Shown here: piece by piece, positions 11,488 to 23,488 of the stretch
How positions within the stretch are numbered: position 1 is the first letter of the stretch
Layout: each line of letters starts with the position of its first letter
Notes under the pieces: model-generated
What the model was told of the DNA's origin: nothing
The model's input: the letters and a program-made list of their open reading frames with translations, nothing else
Database searches by the model: none
Assembly: GCA_013176395.1 (NCBI GenBank)
Contig: JABMLP010000030.1
Location: 124,001-188,000 of the forward strand
DNA: 64,000 nucleotides
Reading direction: 5' to 3'
DNA from: Venturia oleaginea
Lineage: Eukaryota; Ascomycota; Dothideomycetes; Venturiales; Venturiaceae
Position numbers and translations under genes: made by a program

Positions 11488-12239
11488 TCAGAGGCCGGAG
11501 GCTTTATGTTGACTCTGGTCCAGCCGCAATTCCAATTTAATCTTCATCCAGAAGCAGGAGCATGCCCTCTCCCGATCCCTTAATTTTCGAGCTTCTTTGT
11601 AGCTCATGAATGCATCATACCATCCTTTCTCCACGGAGTCCACATCACAACTAATACCAGAATTGACAGACCGAAGCACATCCGCCCAAAGACCAATTGT
11701 TTCCATGCCCTCGTGGGCTCGTGGAATATGTTCGTAACCGTCCCAGGCTCCGCGTCTTCGGCCCCGTGAGAGAGTCTCTTGAATTGAGAGCATATCTTCT
11801 TCCCAGAGTTGCTCTGCAGAATCGCTGTCAAACGTGTAGTGAAGAATTTGTTGTCGTAGCTCGTGAGACAAAGTGAGGAAAGTGATGCTGGTTTCCGTTC
11901 GTTCGCCGCGTATCCAATACTGCTCTTTTGTAGTGACCCAATCGGGTCTCAGACTTTTTCTTGTCGGCTTTGGTTGGCTTTGTAGTCGTGCCACTTTGCC
12001 TCTTTGAACTGTTAGTGAAAGTTTCCTGAGATTTGAATCGCCGTAATGGCTCGTCATCCCCCATCGCACCTTTGATGCCTCGTCTTCTCGATTGCTATTT
12101 CCTGTTGATTCGCTGGCTCTCTGCCCTTCTTCAGCGCTGGGCGCTTGTGCTTCTTCGCCATGTCGAGGCAGAGCACAGTCTCAGCGATGTTGGTTGAGAG
12201 TGTGGAGCGGTCAAGTTCAAGTCGAAGTTGAGGATCCAT
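11488..12239 (-). CDS. Short F-box-like 'ELRQQIL' family protein
   Basis: Exons 12070-12239 and 11488-12025 are joined by a 44-nt intron (GTGCGA...CTCAG), giving about 235 residues. The N-terminal third is basic and low-complexity (KKHKRPALKKGRE). The recognisable element is SITFLTLSHELRQQILHYTF near the middle. It is a short F-box-like helix pair that I know from large, poorly characterised families of helotialean fungi. A helical tail follows, with LWADVLRSVNSGISCDVDSV and KGWYDAFMSYKEARKLRDRE. No LRR or WD repeats follow, so a role as a ubiquitin-ligase adaptor is only a guess. A decayed relative lies immediately upstream on the same strand (12510-12940), which points to local duplication. 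There is no signal peptide or membrane segment. Confidence 0.65.
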
Positions 12240-12509
12240 AGTTGAAGTCGGTGTTACTGGATCAGGTTACTAGATTTGTAAACTAGTATTGCTCGGGTTG
12301 CAATGCGGTGTATGAGGACAACACTGCCAGAAGCATTGCCCATTTACTCTTTTTTTTAATTACCCGGGTAGGCTTCCAAAGGAGGGAAGACCATGGATAC
12401 CTATGATGTCCACACCATGACCTCTGTTCCATCTACATCTACCTTGAACGTCTCTCAATTGTCGCTCTGTCATGCCCGCACTTAGCCATGCGTACTATCC
12501 TGGTCTTCT

Positions 12510-12940
12510 TGGAGAGAATCGGAAAATGTCACGGTGTCAAGAAGCTGAGTAAACTCGTCAGACCACTTCGCCGCAATGAAGTCCACATCACCCATAATAT
12601 CCCCATGAACTGACCTCAAAGCAGTAGCCAATCGTTATATCGCTCATTCAACGCTTGAAACCACAGCCCAATTGTTGTCCAAAAGCTCGCAACAGCATGT
12701 TTCCCGTAGACCGACTATCTTCAGTTGGCGGAGTTCCATGAGCCTACGTAGAAAGCCATTATACGAGCGCTCCTCGCTGCCCCATTTGTGAAATTTGACG
12801 AGCACTGAGCACTTGTAGCATCATTCTCTAAACCAGCGTCGAAGTCGTTCGCGCAAGTGTTGTATAGCCATGTCTTTGATGTCTCTGATCACGTAGTAAA
12901 GTATTCGCTGGCATAATTCGTGAGGTAAGCTGCGAAAAGA
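12510..12940 (-). pseudogene. Decayed second copy of the ELRQQIL family
   Basis: The minus strand from about 12940 reads FRSLPHELCQRILYYVIRDI, then HLRERLRRWFRE and a stop, then more in-frame stops. A shifted piece near 12620 down to 12510 reads ALRSVHGDIMGDVDFIAAKW. Both pieces line up in order with the intact neighbour (SHELRQQILHYTF and LRSVNSGISCDVDSVEKGW). Multiple stops and at least one frameshift show it is inactive. The resemblance is by eye only. Confidence 0.6.
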
Positions 12941-13513
12941 TGCGGGTATATTCACAATATTACCCTCTGTTAGTCCCCAGGTCGAAAAGAGAGGTAATTA
13001 TGCCACAACTCACCCTCATATCCATCAAAAGCCATGACATCCAGTCCATGTCTCTAAAAGTCCACCTGCCCAAAGATCAGATGTGGGTATTCGTGATGAA
13101 TCGTTGGGTTTCCTCCATCTCGCTCTGCTCCTCATTTTCGAACATTAGAGGTCTGGTCAAGAGAAGGCCATTGAATAACGACTAGAGCTGTGCGTTTCTG
13201 CGCTTGCCGCAATTTGTGGAGAGAAAGTACTGGCGTCCTAAGAAGACCTCAAAACCAGATTCTTGGCCGACTCCATCTCACTCTGAATATAAGAGTTGCG
13301 TACTATACATACACACTATGCCGTAGACACCAATCAGCTCAATGAACTCCGTTTCCACCAGCTCATCCAGCTCTTTCTACGCGCCGTCCCAATGCTGCCT
13401 CCCATTGATTTTACACTTCCATTCATCGCGGTCCCAACGCTCGCGAGAACCCAACATCCATCCTCTTTTCAATCATTTTTCCCAAACGCACTAAACCGCC
13501 CAAATCACTCCCA
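12941..13513. other. Gene-free spacer
   Basis: No supported gene. The right part is 3' of the uL11m gene. Unrelated short frames only. Confidence 0.35.
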
Positions 13514-14108
13514 TCACGGCACAACAACAATCCCAATACTCGCTGCCTGCGCAACAACACTCCTAGCAATCCCCTCAAGACTTAGCCCACTCAACCTCGT
13601 CTCCGACTGCTTAATCCGCGCAATCTCATAGACATGTTTCAAACTCACACTCCCCACATTCCCGATCCCCGCGTTTCCCGCGAAACCAGTGCCACTAGCG
13701 ACCGCCTTCCCCCAGCCGAAATACTGTTATTATGAGGACCGGGTACATTTCCAGCACCACGAATCTTATTCTTCTTCTCGGGTACGCCGGCGGCGGCGAA
13801 GAGGAGGGTAGCGGTGGGGGGTGTGCGGACGTCGAAGGTGAAGGAGCGGTCTGGGCGGACGATTACGCGGGCGGGGATTGGGGTGCCGGTTATGAAGTGG
13901 GCTGTTCGGGCGTTGAATTCCTGTTTACGATTGTTAAATATATGTGTGAGGAGAGGATGAGGGGGATATGTGTATGTACTTTGCAAAAGTCCATTGATTT
14001 TACACCTTTGGAACCGAGAGCTGGACCGACGGGTGGGGAGGGCGAGGCTTGTCCTGCCCCGACGATGAGCTTGACTATGATATCTTTTGCTATCGCTTTT
14101 TTGGCCAT
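13514..14108 (-). CDS. MRPL19: Mitochondrial 54S ribosomal protein uL11m
   Basis: Component of the mitochondrial large subunit stalk base that binds 23S-type rRNA and the GTPase-associated centre. The N-terminus is diagnostic: [20 protein letters not shown] followed by [12 protein letters not shown], then after a 59-nt intron (13921-13979) [19 protein letters not shown] and [14 protein letters not shown]. The C-terminus reads [20 protein letters not shown] and [20 protein letters not shown], with the stop at 13514-13516. To join the two halves in frame, a 62-nt GT-AG intron at 13724-13785 gives 157 residues, a normal length. That intron would remove a coding-looking stretch ([15 protein letters not shown]), so the middle of the model is uncertain. 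It sits head to tail behind hexokinase. Confidence 0.85.
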
Positions 14109-14512
14109 TGGGAAGGACGAGGGTAGATTGGCGGGATAAAGTGGTGGAGTTGAGATTCTGAGCTACCTTGAATTCATGATTTTAGCGAGCGCATGTAAAA
14201 ATAGCCGCAGATCTTAGCGGGAAACTTCAAACGGCTGAATTTATTTCCCTCCCGTAATATCTGATCATGCGATGTACATTCCAATCCTCTCAAAATGTAT
14301 CTTTATAGAACATCAAGATGGCTTGGAAGGTGTTGACTAGCAGCAAAAGGAATCAATCAGATATCTAGAACAAGGGTTTCTGAACTTCAAACTTGGCTCT
14401 CAGCACATCTCCCAAAAGGTCCTACATTTGACACAAGACTTTCTATACATTGATCATATCCCATCAAGATTTTTCCTTCTCCAATTGATCATCTCTCACG
14501 TCCAAATCAGCA
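14109..14512. other. Spacer between hexokinase 3' end and uL11m 5' end
   Basis: About 400 bases, AT-rich by eye. It should hold the hexokinase 3' UTR and the uL11m promoter. No gene is seen. Confidence 0.4.
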
Positions 14513-16235
14513 TCAGTTCTTCTGCTCCTCAATGTCTTTAGTCTTATGAATCCCATTACCAATACCCTTAAGCATCTTCTCTGGATCACGAATACCAGCA
14601 ACATTACCCTCCTTAACTCTCTTCAAAGTCAACGCCGTGATCAAAGCAGCACCAACACCACTTCCATCCTCAGCAGGTCTGATATCAACAGGGTCCTTCT
14701 TAACATCATCGCCCCATTCGAGAACCTCTCTCAAAGCTTGGGCACCACGGGCCTTGAAGTGCGGGTACTTGTTGAAAACAGAACCATCGGCTCCAACGTG
14801 GCAGGATTTGTAGTCCATTTTTTTGCAAATAGCCGCGACACCGCATGCTGAGAGACGGGCGGAGCGAGTGCCGATTAACTCGGCGAGGCGGCGGGAGAGT
14901 TCCAATTCGGGTTTTGTGGCGTTGATTCCGAGGGTGTCGAGGAAGAGAGCATGTGTGTCTGTTAGGTTTTCGAAAGCGTCTCTGTTATTTTGTTAGCACC
15001 GTCCCTGTAAGATATTAGCAGCGACTGATACTCACTGTTCAATGGTGGACAAGAAAGACGCGTCCAGAGTGTAAGCTTTCCTTAGCTTGCTCATATCCTG
15101 ACCTTCAAAGATCTTGCAGTCGGGGTTGCCATTCAAGTCGAGTAGGACCAGGCGGAAAAGTTCTCCAAGATACAACCCAGCAACCATTTTTTCAAACGTC
15201 TGTTGACCAGGACGCGGAGATTCCTTGTCGATTATAATATCATACGGAGTACGTGGAAGCACCTTGTGAGCATTATCAAAAGCACCCCATTCGCAATTGA
15301 TAGCCATTAGCATCTCTGGATCAAGATCCATGTGCTTGAGCTTGGGGATGTTGCCACATTTATCCATGTAAGCAGCATTGCATCCTGTGCCGAAAATGCA
15401 TCCAATTTTGCACTCGTCATCAGTATACGCTGAAGCAACCATTGTTCCAACGGTATCGTTGATCAAGGCTGCGACTTTGATAGGCAATTTCTGGTAGAAT
15501 GTTAAGATTTTTCCATATCCTCGAATCGTACATACTGACACGTTCTTTCAAGGCCGCTTCAAATGGTGGGACCACGTCAGTTCCCTCAACTCCCTTGACA
15601 TCGAACCCCTTAGTCCATCGCTGGAGCACACCATTATCGATATAATCCTGAGTGGCTGGGTACGAGAAGGTGAAACCTAATGGCAACTCATCGAGGTGCT
15701 CATTTTCATGGTGATACTCGACAAACTGTTGTAAACAGTCGGCGATGTATCCCCAAAGCTCCTCTCCAGTTCCGGTTTTGAGTTGTTCAGGCATCTTATA
15801 TTTCGACTGAATGATGTCAAACTCTCCCTTATCCTCTGGTAGCGTGATTTCGCAGATTCGAAGGTTGGTCCCGCCCATGTCAATGGCAAGGAACGTACCA
15901 GTCTCGTAACCAGTGGGCATGTTCATGACCCATGTTGGATTCATGGGAATATCGCCGCCTTCCTCTGTCAGACCTTTTGCCAATTCATCAACAAAGTGAC
16001 TGGTAATTTCCTTCAATTCGTCCGTTCCAACATTGAAGAGATCTTCTAGACGTTCGATTTGGTGCATCAAGTCCGCCTAGAGTTGGATTAGAATTATGAC
16101 ATGTTTGAGCCTTCATCGGATATTCTTACAGGAGCATCGGCGAACGAGCCTAATATCAATTAGTAATGATCCTCGATGATATGCTTGAGATCATGGCTTC
16201 AACTGACCTTTTCTTGAGGGTGTTTTACGAGGCAT
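14513..16235 (-). CDS. hxk1: Hexokinase
   Basis: Cytosolic ATP-dependent phosphorylation of glucose, fructose and mannose, the first step of glycolysis. Five minus-strand exons: 16208-16235, 16130-16149 (a 20-nt microexon), 15540-16076, 15036-15490 and 14513-14981. They give 502 residues, the usual fungal length. The start MPRKTPSRK is split from GSFADAPADLMHQ by the first introns. Motifs are LAIDMGGTNLRI (79-90, phosphate 1), LPLGFTFSYPATQ (about 148-159, sugar binding), VAALINDTVGT with catalytic Asp207, CIFGTGCNAAYM, and the adenosine-site SACGVAAICKKM. It reads as a hexokinase rather than a glucokinase by the FSYPATQ block and overall length. No lesion is seen. The intron at 15491-15539 has a less usual GTCAGT donor. 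Confidence 0.95.
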
Positions 16236-17519
16236 ATTTGCGGTTTCGAAATGCTATCTCTATGCTATAGAACGAAAGATCTGGTACTCAAGATGCAAAG
16301 CGAAGATATGTCTGGTCTAGCGAATGGTCAGATTCTAGATGACCCGACAGAGATATATGCGGTGAAATTCGTGTGGAACAGAGATTTTCTAAAAAACAAA
16401 GGAGATAAGTGAGGCTTTGTAGACTCTTCCAGAACAAAAGTCGTGTGTTACCTGATCCGATGGTACCTAGGTACGGTTGATCTGAGGTAAAAGTCCAAGA
16501 TTAATGGAAGGAAGGGAGGGGTAAAAGCAATCAACAAAAAGAAACCTGAAAAGTTCAAAAGGGAAAACCAACAACGTTTATTCCCACCTGCGTGATCCTC
16601 AGAAAGATATAGCACTATGCCTACAGAAAACTGCTTTGATATGCTGAGGAAGCTGTTGGTCAAAGTGGCTTACTCACCCCACGGCCTGGTGCCCGATACA
16701 AATGCCGCTCGGAAGCCTTATCGGAAGTGCAGGGCAGACGAAACGAAAATTTGGTAGAAGACGGATAGCAGTAACTGCTGGATAATGACGAATGATTTGA
16801 GTTCCCAGTTGCTCGAGAGATGAGAAAAGGACTGATTTTGTTGGTGGTTGAACTTGAGGGTCTTGAGTACATCCCGTTAACAATCGATACCAGAAATTAT
16901 GACGCATGCCTGACCCGGCCGCCGTCGGAGCCAATGTGGGCCGATTCTGAAGGAGAAGATCTGTGTGGAACAACATCTCCTACTAATTCTTATTCTTTTG
17001 TTTTTTGAAATTTAGTCTATGGCAGTGCGCATTGGGTTTGCTTTACCATTGGAAGAGCGTGGACGATCTGCATAAAGACGGACATATATAGGGCCAGTGC
17101 CAGTTTCCACGGTGAACGTCATTTCACGGACGTCACTTGATCACTGTCAAACTTGGCTACCAAGATAGTGACGGGCTACGACTGCTGAGTTCTCCATGTA
17201 GTGCCAGAGACAGTTATCGAGCAGAGAAACCTTCAGTTGCTGAATCTGTGATCAGTGGAAGTTCTTCCGCGAGAAATTGGTGCCACACATTCATCTTAGT
17301 TTTCCGATCGTCAGGAACAGAATCCTTCCGATGAGGAACGAAGGGAACTCAGCAGAATGATTAAGATTAATAAATGCAAACATCATCTCCTCACATAGAG
17401 CCTAGCATCGTAGCAGACCGAAATGAATCTTTTTGACCCTGCGCAAATCCAACTGCAAGACTGTTATGCTGAAGACGTAGCCTTTTCGGGCCCAAAACGC
17501 CAATCTCCTTCGAACATCA
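16236..17519. other. Hexokinase promoter side and spacer
   Basis: The left part is upstream of the hexokinase start. Only short frames without recognisable features occur in the remaining 1.2 kb. No gene is called. Confidence 0.4.
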
Positions 17520-19645
17520 TCATAACCAGACGGCAAGACCACCAACAGCGCTGAAAATCAAACTTAAACACCACAGCGGCACATCCGGGCCACGATGGCT
17601 CGCACCACCAGTGGCTACTGCAGGTGTATAGGTGAACCCAATACCAGAAGCAATAGCATCGCCAATCCCAAGTGTATTCGACGTGGTCGAAACCGAAGTC
17701 AAGGACCCCGTCTTACCCCCAGTCGCCGATACTGAGGCCATTGGCAGACTCAAGGTCGTTCCGGCAAACGCAGAACCAGATATAGTAGTTCTAGAAATGA
17801 CGATTGCCGAACCTCCAGGAAGAAGAGTTGATCCTGGGGCAATTGCAAATCCAGTAATAGGACCTCGAGAGCCAGTCATGATGGTAGGCTTTATGGTGGT
17901 TGCTTTTCCACTGATGGTTGCCACGAGAGGGGTACCAGGCGCTGGTAAACCCGAATTGGTCTCTGAGGCCTTTGGGACGGATATCACGGTACCTGGGAAT
18001 ATTGTACCTCTTACAACAGAGCCAGGAATTGTTATAGCAGAACCACCAGCTGTGAGAGTCGTGCCAGGGGCCACTACAAATGCGGTGATGGAAGGAGAAC
18101 CCTGAGGCCAGGCGATCACTGTTGGGGCAATAGTCGTTTGCTGTCCTCCAATATGGAGCATAAGAGGTGTGACACTGGCACCATTACCTTGTTGCGAGCC
18201 TGGTAGCCCTGTAGCCGCTACACCTCCTGCTGCGGGGATAGTCCCTCCTTGGTCTGCCTTCGAGCCAGCTTGTGTGCCACTTCCACTTCCACTGCCTTGT
18301 GTTGGGTTGCCTCCAGTGCGAGTTGTTTGGGCTCCTGGAGTTCCGCCTGCCAATATTCCGGCAGTATTTGATGCCACATCTGGCGAGTTTGTGGATTGCT
18401 GTTGAGGTTGGGGTGCAATGGTAGTTGTTGTGGGGTTGACAACGACAGCAGGAGTAGCGTTGTCCTCGGGGTTGGTTGCTGGAGGTTTGGGGGCCGGGGT
18501 TGGTGAAGCTTTGTTAGCTTGATCGGAACCTTTCTCAGATGAGACTGTTATAACCTGTTGTTTGGCAGTGACTTGCGTTCTGAGTATTCAGTCAGCAATG
18601 GCAAATACGGACCGGAAGTTCTGCAATCTTCTTTGCTCTCCCACACAGCGCTTAATGATCAGGACCTGCTCAACTCCTAATCGATGGCGGTGAATCTTTG
18701 ACTGTGAATTGCCAGAGATCTACCTTACATTGATCTGGGACCAAAAGACTTCCAAAGGAGGACGTTGTCTGATAGCCGGGAAATTGAACTGCATTGGCGA
18801 CTGCGTCGTGGTGGCACAAGCCTGAAAGAGTTAAGGGACACTCACAGGATGGACACAGTAACCTTTTGGTTCGTTGCGACTGCGATTGATGACGACTCTC
18901 CCGGTGCCTCTGTGAACTTGACCGTCGGCCTTGTCTCTATTATCTTGGTCCACGCGCAATTTTTCACGTTTGTGCCCGAGAACTGCGACGATACAGCTGG
19001 AATAGCGTTCAGGAAGGAGTGTATCGCTGGGGGTGCAGAGATAGCTGTGGGATGAGCGAAATCGACTTTTGCTGTTGCCGGAACCTCAACTATTAACCCC
19101 GCAGGATTGAAGGTCCCAATCTGCAATTCTTCGTCGTTGGCTGCGCACGATGTTGCTGCGGCAGTGATTACTGGAATAAGAAGACCTCCTCGCAGTCCAA
19201 GGAATTGGACGTAGGTTGTCGGATAGGTCAACGTTACACCCTCATATTCCCACGTAAGATGGGCGTATAGATCCGTTGGAGTTGGCAGTTTATATATGCC
19301 TGTCACATTGGCCTTCACCGTGACTGTCTTGTAATTCGTCTCACTCGATCCATCGGCGTACACTGTGACCAGGGGTATGATCGTCTGTTCGATGGTGGCA
19401 GTATCGACCTCGACGATGGAGGGATAGGTGAGAAAGGCCTCCAAAGCCGTTACCGTGCAGCTGTTACATGCTCGTGAGGATGTTGTTTTGGCAGTGGTAG
19501 AGACGTTGGTGTAATGATCAGCAACAGGTTGAGGGGTCACAGAATAGGTGGGTCCCTTACTTGGAGCTGTCGTGGTTATCGGACCGTATTCCGCGGCCGC
19601 TAGGAGTGACAGGAGTGAAAAAGGTAGAAGCTGTAACCTCAGCAT
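17520..19645 (-). CDS. GPI-anchored Ser/Thr-rich cell-surface protein with internal repeat
   Basis: Two exons, 18846-19645 and 17520-18579, joined by a long 266-nt intron (donor GTGAGT, phase 2). I place the start at the ATG at 19645, giving MLRLQLLPFSLLSLLAAAEY, a classical signal peptide. The first half is a folded-looking domain with CNSCTVTALEAFLTYPS, TTYVQFLGLRGGLLIPVI and paired cysteines. A Pro/Thr/Gln/Gly-rich linker follows. Then come two copies of a 60-65 residue beta-type repeat, each containing a PGTTLTAGGSAITI-like or PGSTLLPGGSAIVI-like core. The C-terminus (GGASHRGPDVPLWCLSLIFS and a hydrophobic end) is a typical GPI-attachment signal. The product is expected at the plasma membrane or wall. 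I cannot name the family. The repeat pattern resembles other fungal adhesin-like wall proteins. Confidence 0.75.
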
Positions 19646-20701
19646 CGTCAAAACTTTCTTTCTCTCATGCGCGACAGTTGTTCGCGTTCTAGTCGCCGTG
19701 ATGGATTCAAACAGGCGTGAGGCAGAAGCAGAGCAACGTCTTGGAGGAGGAAACGGAACATACTAGGTCAGATATTCATTCCAAAGGCTGTCCCAAGTGT
19801 TTTACTACATAAGCACCCCTTGGCGACGGGCGCAGGCCAGACTGTCCAGCAATCTAGAGGTCAGGAATAGGACGCCCTCGTAGCCTTTAGTTGGAAAATA
19901 AGCCACTCATGCAGCACCTCGCCTCAGCCGCAGCCGAACGTGAGATGTCCGACTTGAAGTCTAAGGCATTGATTATCCCGCGTTTATTGAGGTCAGAAAC
20001 ACAGTGTCAGCGCGTACGACGCTTTGCTCAAAATAGCTGCATAGCAAAACACTGTTTCGACATGGGGAACAAGATCGATGGGTAATCAGCCACGTAAGGA
20101 AGCCACGTCAAGAGCCTGTGGACAATTTCGATAGACGGGTTGGGGGCTGAAAACAGTTTCGAACTCAATGCACGACCGAGAGTAAGAAAGTTTGTTCACA
20201 TGCCAATAATCAACTTAGCTGTCCGCTGTGAAGTCATATCGATAATGGCGAGGAATCTTACGAGCTCGATCTCGAGTTAAGGGACTGCTATCCCATCGCA
20301 ATTTCCGTCGTCTTTTGGTTATGAATTGAGAAGACCAGAAGACTGTTGTGAGCATTGAGCATTGAGCGAGACGATAGCAACGGACTTGGCCAAGGAGAAC
20401 TTGATGCTGAAGATGGGCAGGAGACGTGAAGGGTGAGAAGGGCGAACAAAGGGAAAATGGAAAAGATGTCCCGAGGTACTTCCTGGATATGTAAGAAGCA
20501 CGAAGGCCTGTGATTGAATGCTAGTAATTGACGTCTAGACCGACATGACTGTTGCTAGGTTCACCTCGTACAAACCCAGACAAAGAAGGGACGATGTTCA
20601 GAACTTCCAACACCTTGCCTCATTTGTCATATTCAACTCCAACATACCCCGTAAAATTCCTGCTCATTCGCCAAATTCGAGGTTCGCTGTATCGTTGCGA
20701 A
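19646..20701. other. Spacer between two minus-strand genes
   Basis: Contains the promoter side of the GPI protein and the 3' flank of the 585-residue gene. I see no gene or obvious repeat. Confidence 0.4.
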
Positions 20702-22452
20702 TCATGCCGACGTGCGAGAGAGATAACCCATGACACCCCACAGCCCGCGCATTGCTTCTGTTCTATCATCGGGCCTGAAAAGATCATACCAAGGAGAGCG
20801 CACGATCTCCGGCGAGCTCCATGACTCATCCTTGGGTGAGATTGAGGGCAGCGTGCCTGTCGAGAGATACTCGAGGTAGGCAGAGTGGATTGACAACTTC
20901 AAGATAGAAATGTGATGATTCAGAGACGATATAAGAAAGACCTGCGCACTTAGCAACGTCTTCGAGTGGAGGCATCTGAAGCATACCTGATCGAAGTCGG
21001 AATCTCTGTCTTTCCCAATGGCAGAATACTCCACTCTCGGGTCCCAGAATCCAATTCCAGGCCGGAGAGTTCTCCAAGCGTCTGCAGCACTTAGTTTGCG
21101 AGACGAACCAGCGCCTCTACTACTTGACCGGCCTCTGCTTTCACGGGATGGCTCATTATCTATGACCGGATTGTCAGTGTTGACTGCTCCAGGAGTCAGC
21201 ACATCTCCGACTTCGCCACCGGGCCCACCACCCCATCTCGCAACTGTAGTCCACCACTGGTTCTCTCCAGGTCTCACCTCCTTCTTCCTCTCTCTTGCCC
21301 TTTCCTGGGCAATGGACAACAACGCGCCCGATTCTCGAAGCACGTCTAACACAGAGCTCCCCGGCCTCTGGTCAAACTCCGTCTCGCTTCTAACGCTGAT
21401 GCCCAGTACAGGACCTTCAAGCCAACCCATCTTTGCCCTTTCGTGCGCCAAAGGTGGTCTCCAGACGGCGCCGGATATTTTTACAGGCACGTGAAGTGTC
21501 TTGATGGCAACAACCGGTTGTCTACGATGCGGTGACAGTGTAAGACCAAAGACCCAAGCGACTGGCTCTACGAATGCACGGATGGTATCAGTACGATACT
21601 GCTCTGGCATTCCAGCGCCGTTTCCAATTCGATGCCCACGATATGTTCCGGGAGCATCCACTAATCCAGCATCACTTTCTTTCCTTGTGCCACTGCGTGC
21701 TAACTGCTGCCCTAATGGCTCAGGATGCACTCTTGACTGGACCGAGAGACTCGAGAACACTGAGACACTTGTTGGAGACAAAAGCAGGCTTGTAGAAACT
21801 GGCTCTGCTGGATTCCACTTTGTTCGCTTCCTTGGTTCGTGTTCATCGAGAATGGGCTCTGCATCATCCTCTTCTTTCGTCACATCAGAATCTTCACTCT
21901 CTTTGGCTGGCGTGTACTCGTCAGCGCTGTCGTCCCAATAATAAGACATGCTGTCCAAGCCCTCCCAGAAACGACGAAAGTGCGCAAGACGAGGGATTGG
22001 CCGGTTGTCGCGTGATGTCCGAGTGAGCGCAGCAAAGGCGTCAGCATTGTCATATCGTAATTCTGTGCAGCGGACTTGAAACTCGTCGTGACCTGGGTAC
22101 GGCCGTCCATTAAATAAAGCACGTGATTCAGGGGTCGCAGCATTGGCCTTGTCTCCAGTAGATCGCGGCTCGAGCCATGATCGTGGAGGAATAGATGAAG
22201 AGCCGCAAGACCTCGCTTCAAAAAGCTCGTCGACGGTCTCAAGCTGCACCGATTGGATGTTGAGAGCTTCCCAGTGATGTTGATCGATGTCTGATATCTT
22301 CCGGACTTGGCAATAGATTTGAAAGAGGTCTGGCTTCAACCCTTCGATCCATTTCGACTGCTTCGACAAGCGAATGCAGCCTGGAAACGACACTGGGGTT
22401 GGAAGCGGCGGTGCAGCTCTTCCCTTCTTGGGATTGTGTTTACCGAGAGGGC
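20702..22452 (-). CDS. Uncharacterised 580-residue protein, 5' end unresolved
   Basis: A single open frame of about 580 codons on the minus strand, far longer than chance. There is no ATG near its 5' end. A splice acceptor (GTTGACAG) at 22453-22460 suggests one or more short upstream exons that I could not place. The protein is soluble-looking, with no signal peptide or membrane segment. It has an acidic linker near SADEYTPAKESEDSDVTKEE and a Ser/Arg patch (ESRGRSSSRGAGSSRKLSAA), flanked by more ordered parts such as LHVPVKISGAVWRPPL and SPWYDLFRPDDRTEAMRGLW. A 90-nt in-frame segment (20897-20986) has GTATGC and AAG borders and may be an intron. I do not recognise the family. It looks like a lineage-conserved fungal protein of unknown function. 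Confidence 0.6.
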
Positions 22453-23169
22453 CTGTCAACCACAGTTCAGCGTGATATCATTCTCGAGACACATAATGCC
22501 CTTCCCTGCCGGATGGGGACACTCATCGATCTGCGGCAGAAACCGTGGCTAGGGAGCTGGTATTTATTGCAATACTGGTACAGTTTTTCCGCAGGCGACA
22601 ATCGGTGCGTCGGCTTGTGTGCACAAAGGGCAGGGCAGGGCAGGGCAGAAAAGGTTTCGTCCTTCCAGAACGAGCAGCCAGCCAACAGGAGGCAGCGGGT
22701 AATATAGGCCAAAACCATCCGGTGTTGGCCCCGTCTTGGTTACTCGTACCAGGGCAAACAAGCAACGGCCATGAACCTCGGATGGTAGGTAACACTGGAA
22801 GAAGAGGGCAAGGGAAGAAAACAACATACTGCTGGAGGCGAGAAATCCAAACATGCTGCACGTTCTGGTTTCGTTCGTAGGTGTAACAAACGGACGAAGC
22901 TTAGGTATAGCTTGAAGAAGGGAGTAAAACAGAGCGGATCAGGCCATGGTGGTGTACGATGGTATATCCTGTCCGTCCGTACATCATCTCGTCAATCAAC
23001 AAAAAGTGGGATTGGCACCCGAAAGTGAGGTTCGTCCTAAGAAAGCTTGACAGTAGCGACTAGGTACACAGTACAGACGCACGCCAGGGGCATGCCGTCG
23101 GTCCCACAACGTTGCGGTGAACATACATGCTGCCATTAGCGCAACTGGGTGTGCTACCTGCATAGCAGC

Positions 23170-23230
23170 TGGGTGTGCTGCCTGGTGTGCTGCCTGGTGT
23201 GCTGCCTGGTGTGCTGCCTGGTGTGCTACC
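23170..23230. repeat. 12-bp minisatellite, about five copies
   Basis: The unit GGTGTGCTGCCT is repeated head to tail about five times. It is flanked on both sides by the same diverged block containing GGTGTGCTACCTGCATA, so the array seems to have expanded between two older copies. Confidence 0.85.
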
Positions 23231-23455
23231 TGCATAACAACAGACTGCGAGACATGCTAGCTGACAATGACTGCTGATGCGACTCCAAGGACTGGAGGGC
23301 CCAACGGAACAAGCTGAGATCAGTGAGATGGCACGAGCAAAGCAAAACCAGATTTGCCCCCAGACGCCCAGATTGCAGCGTCCCATGCGCCACGCGTGCC
23401 TCGGAAGCGGACAACCTCAAACAGGTTGTCTCTGTTACTGCGCAACGGGTCGAAA

Positions 23456-23456
23456 G

Positions 23457-23488
<32 letters not shown>
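23456..23488. repeat. TCGCTG hexamer array
   Basis: Five to six copies of the hexamer GTCGCT in a row. No coding frame can be tied to it. Confidence 0.85.

Noticed and set aside
13732..14139. 135-codon plus-strand Gly/Glu-rich frame
   Set aside because: It is the antisense shadow of the uL11m exons.
22545..22880. Several 80-110 codon frames on both strands around a GGGCAGGGCAG run
   Set aside because: Mutually overlapping, and caused by the low-complexity run; none links in frame to the neighbouring gene with certainty.
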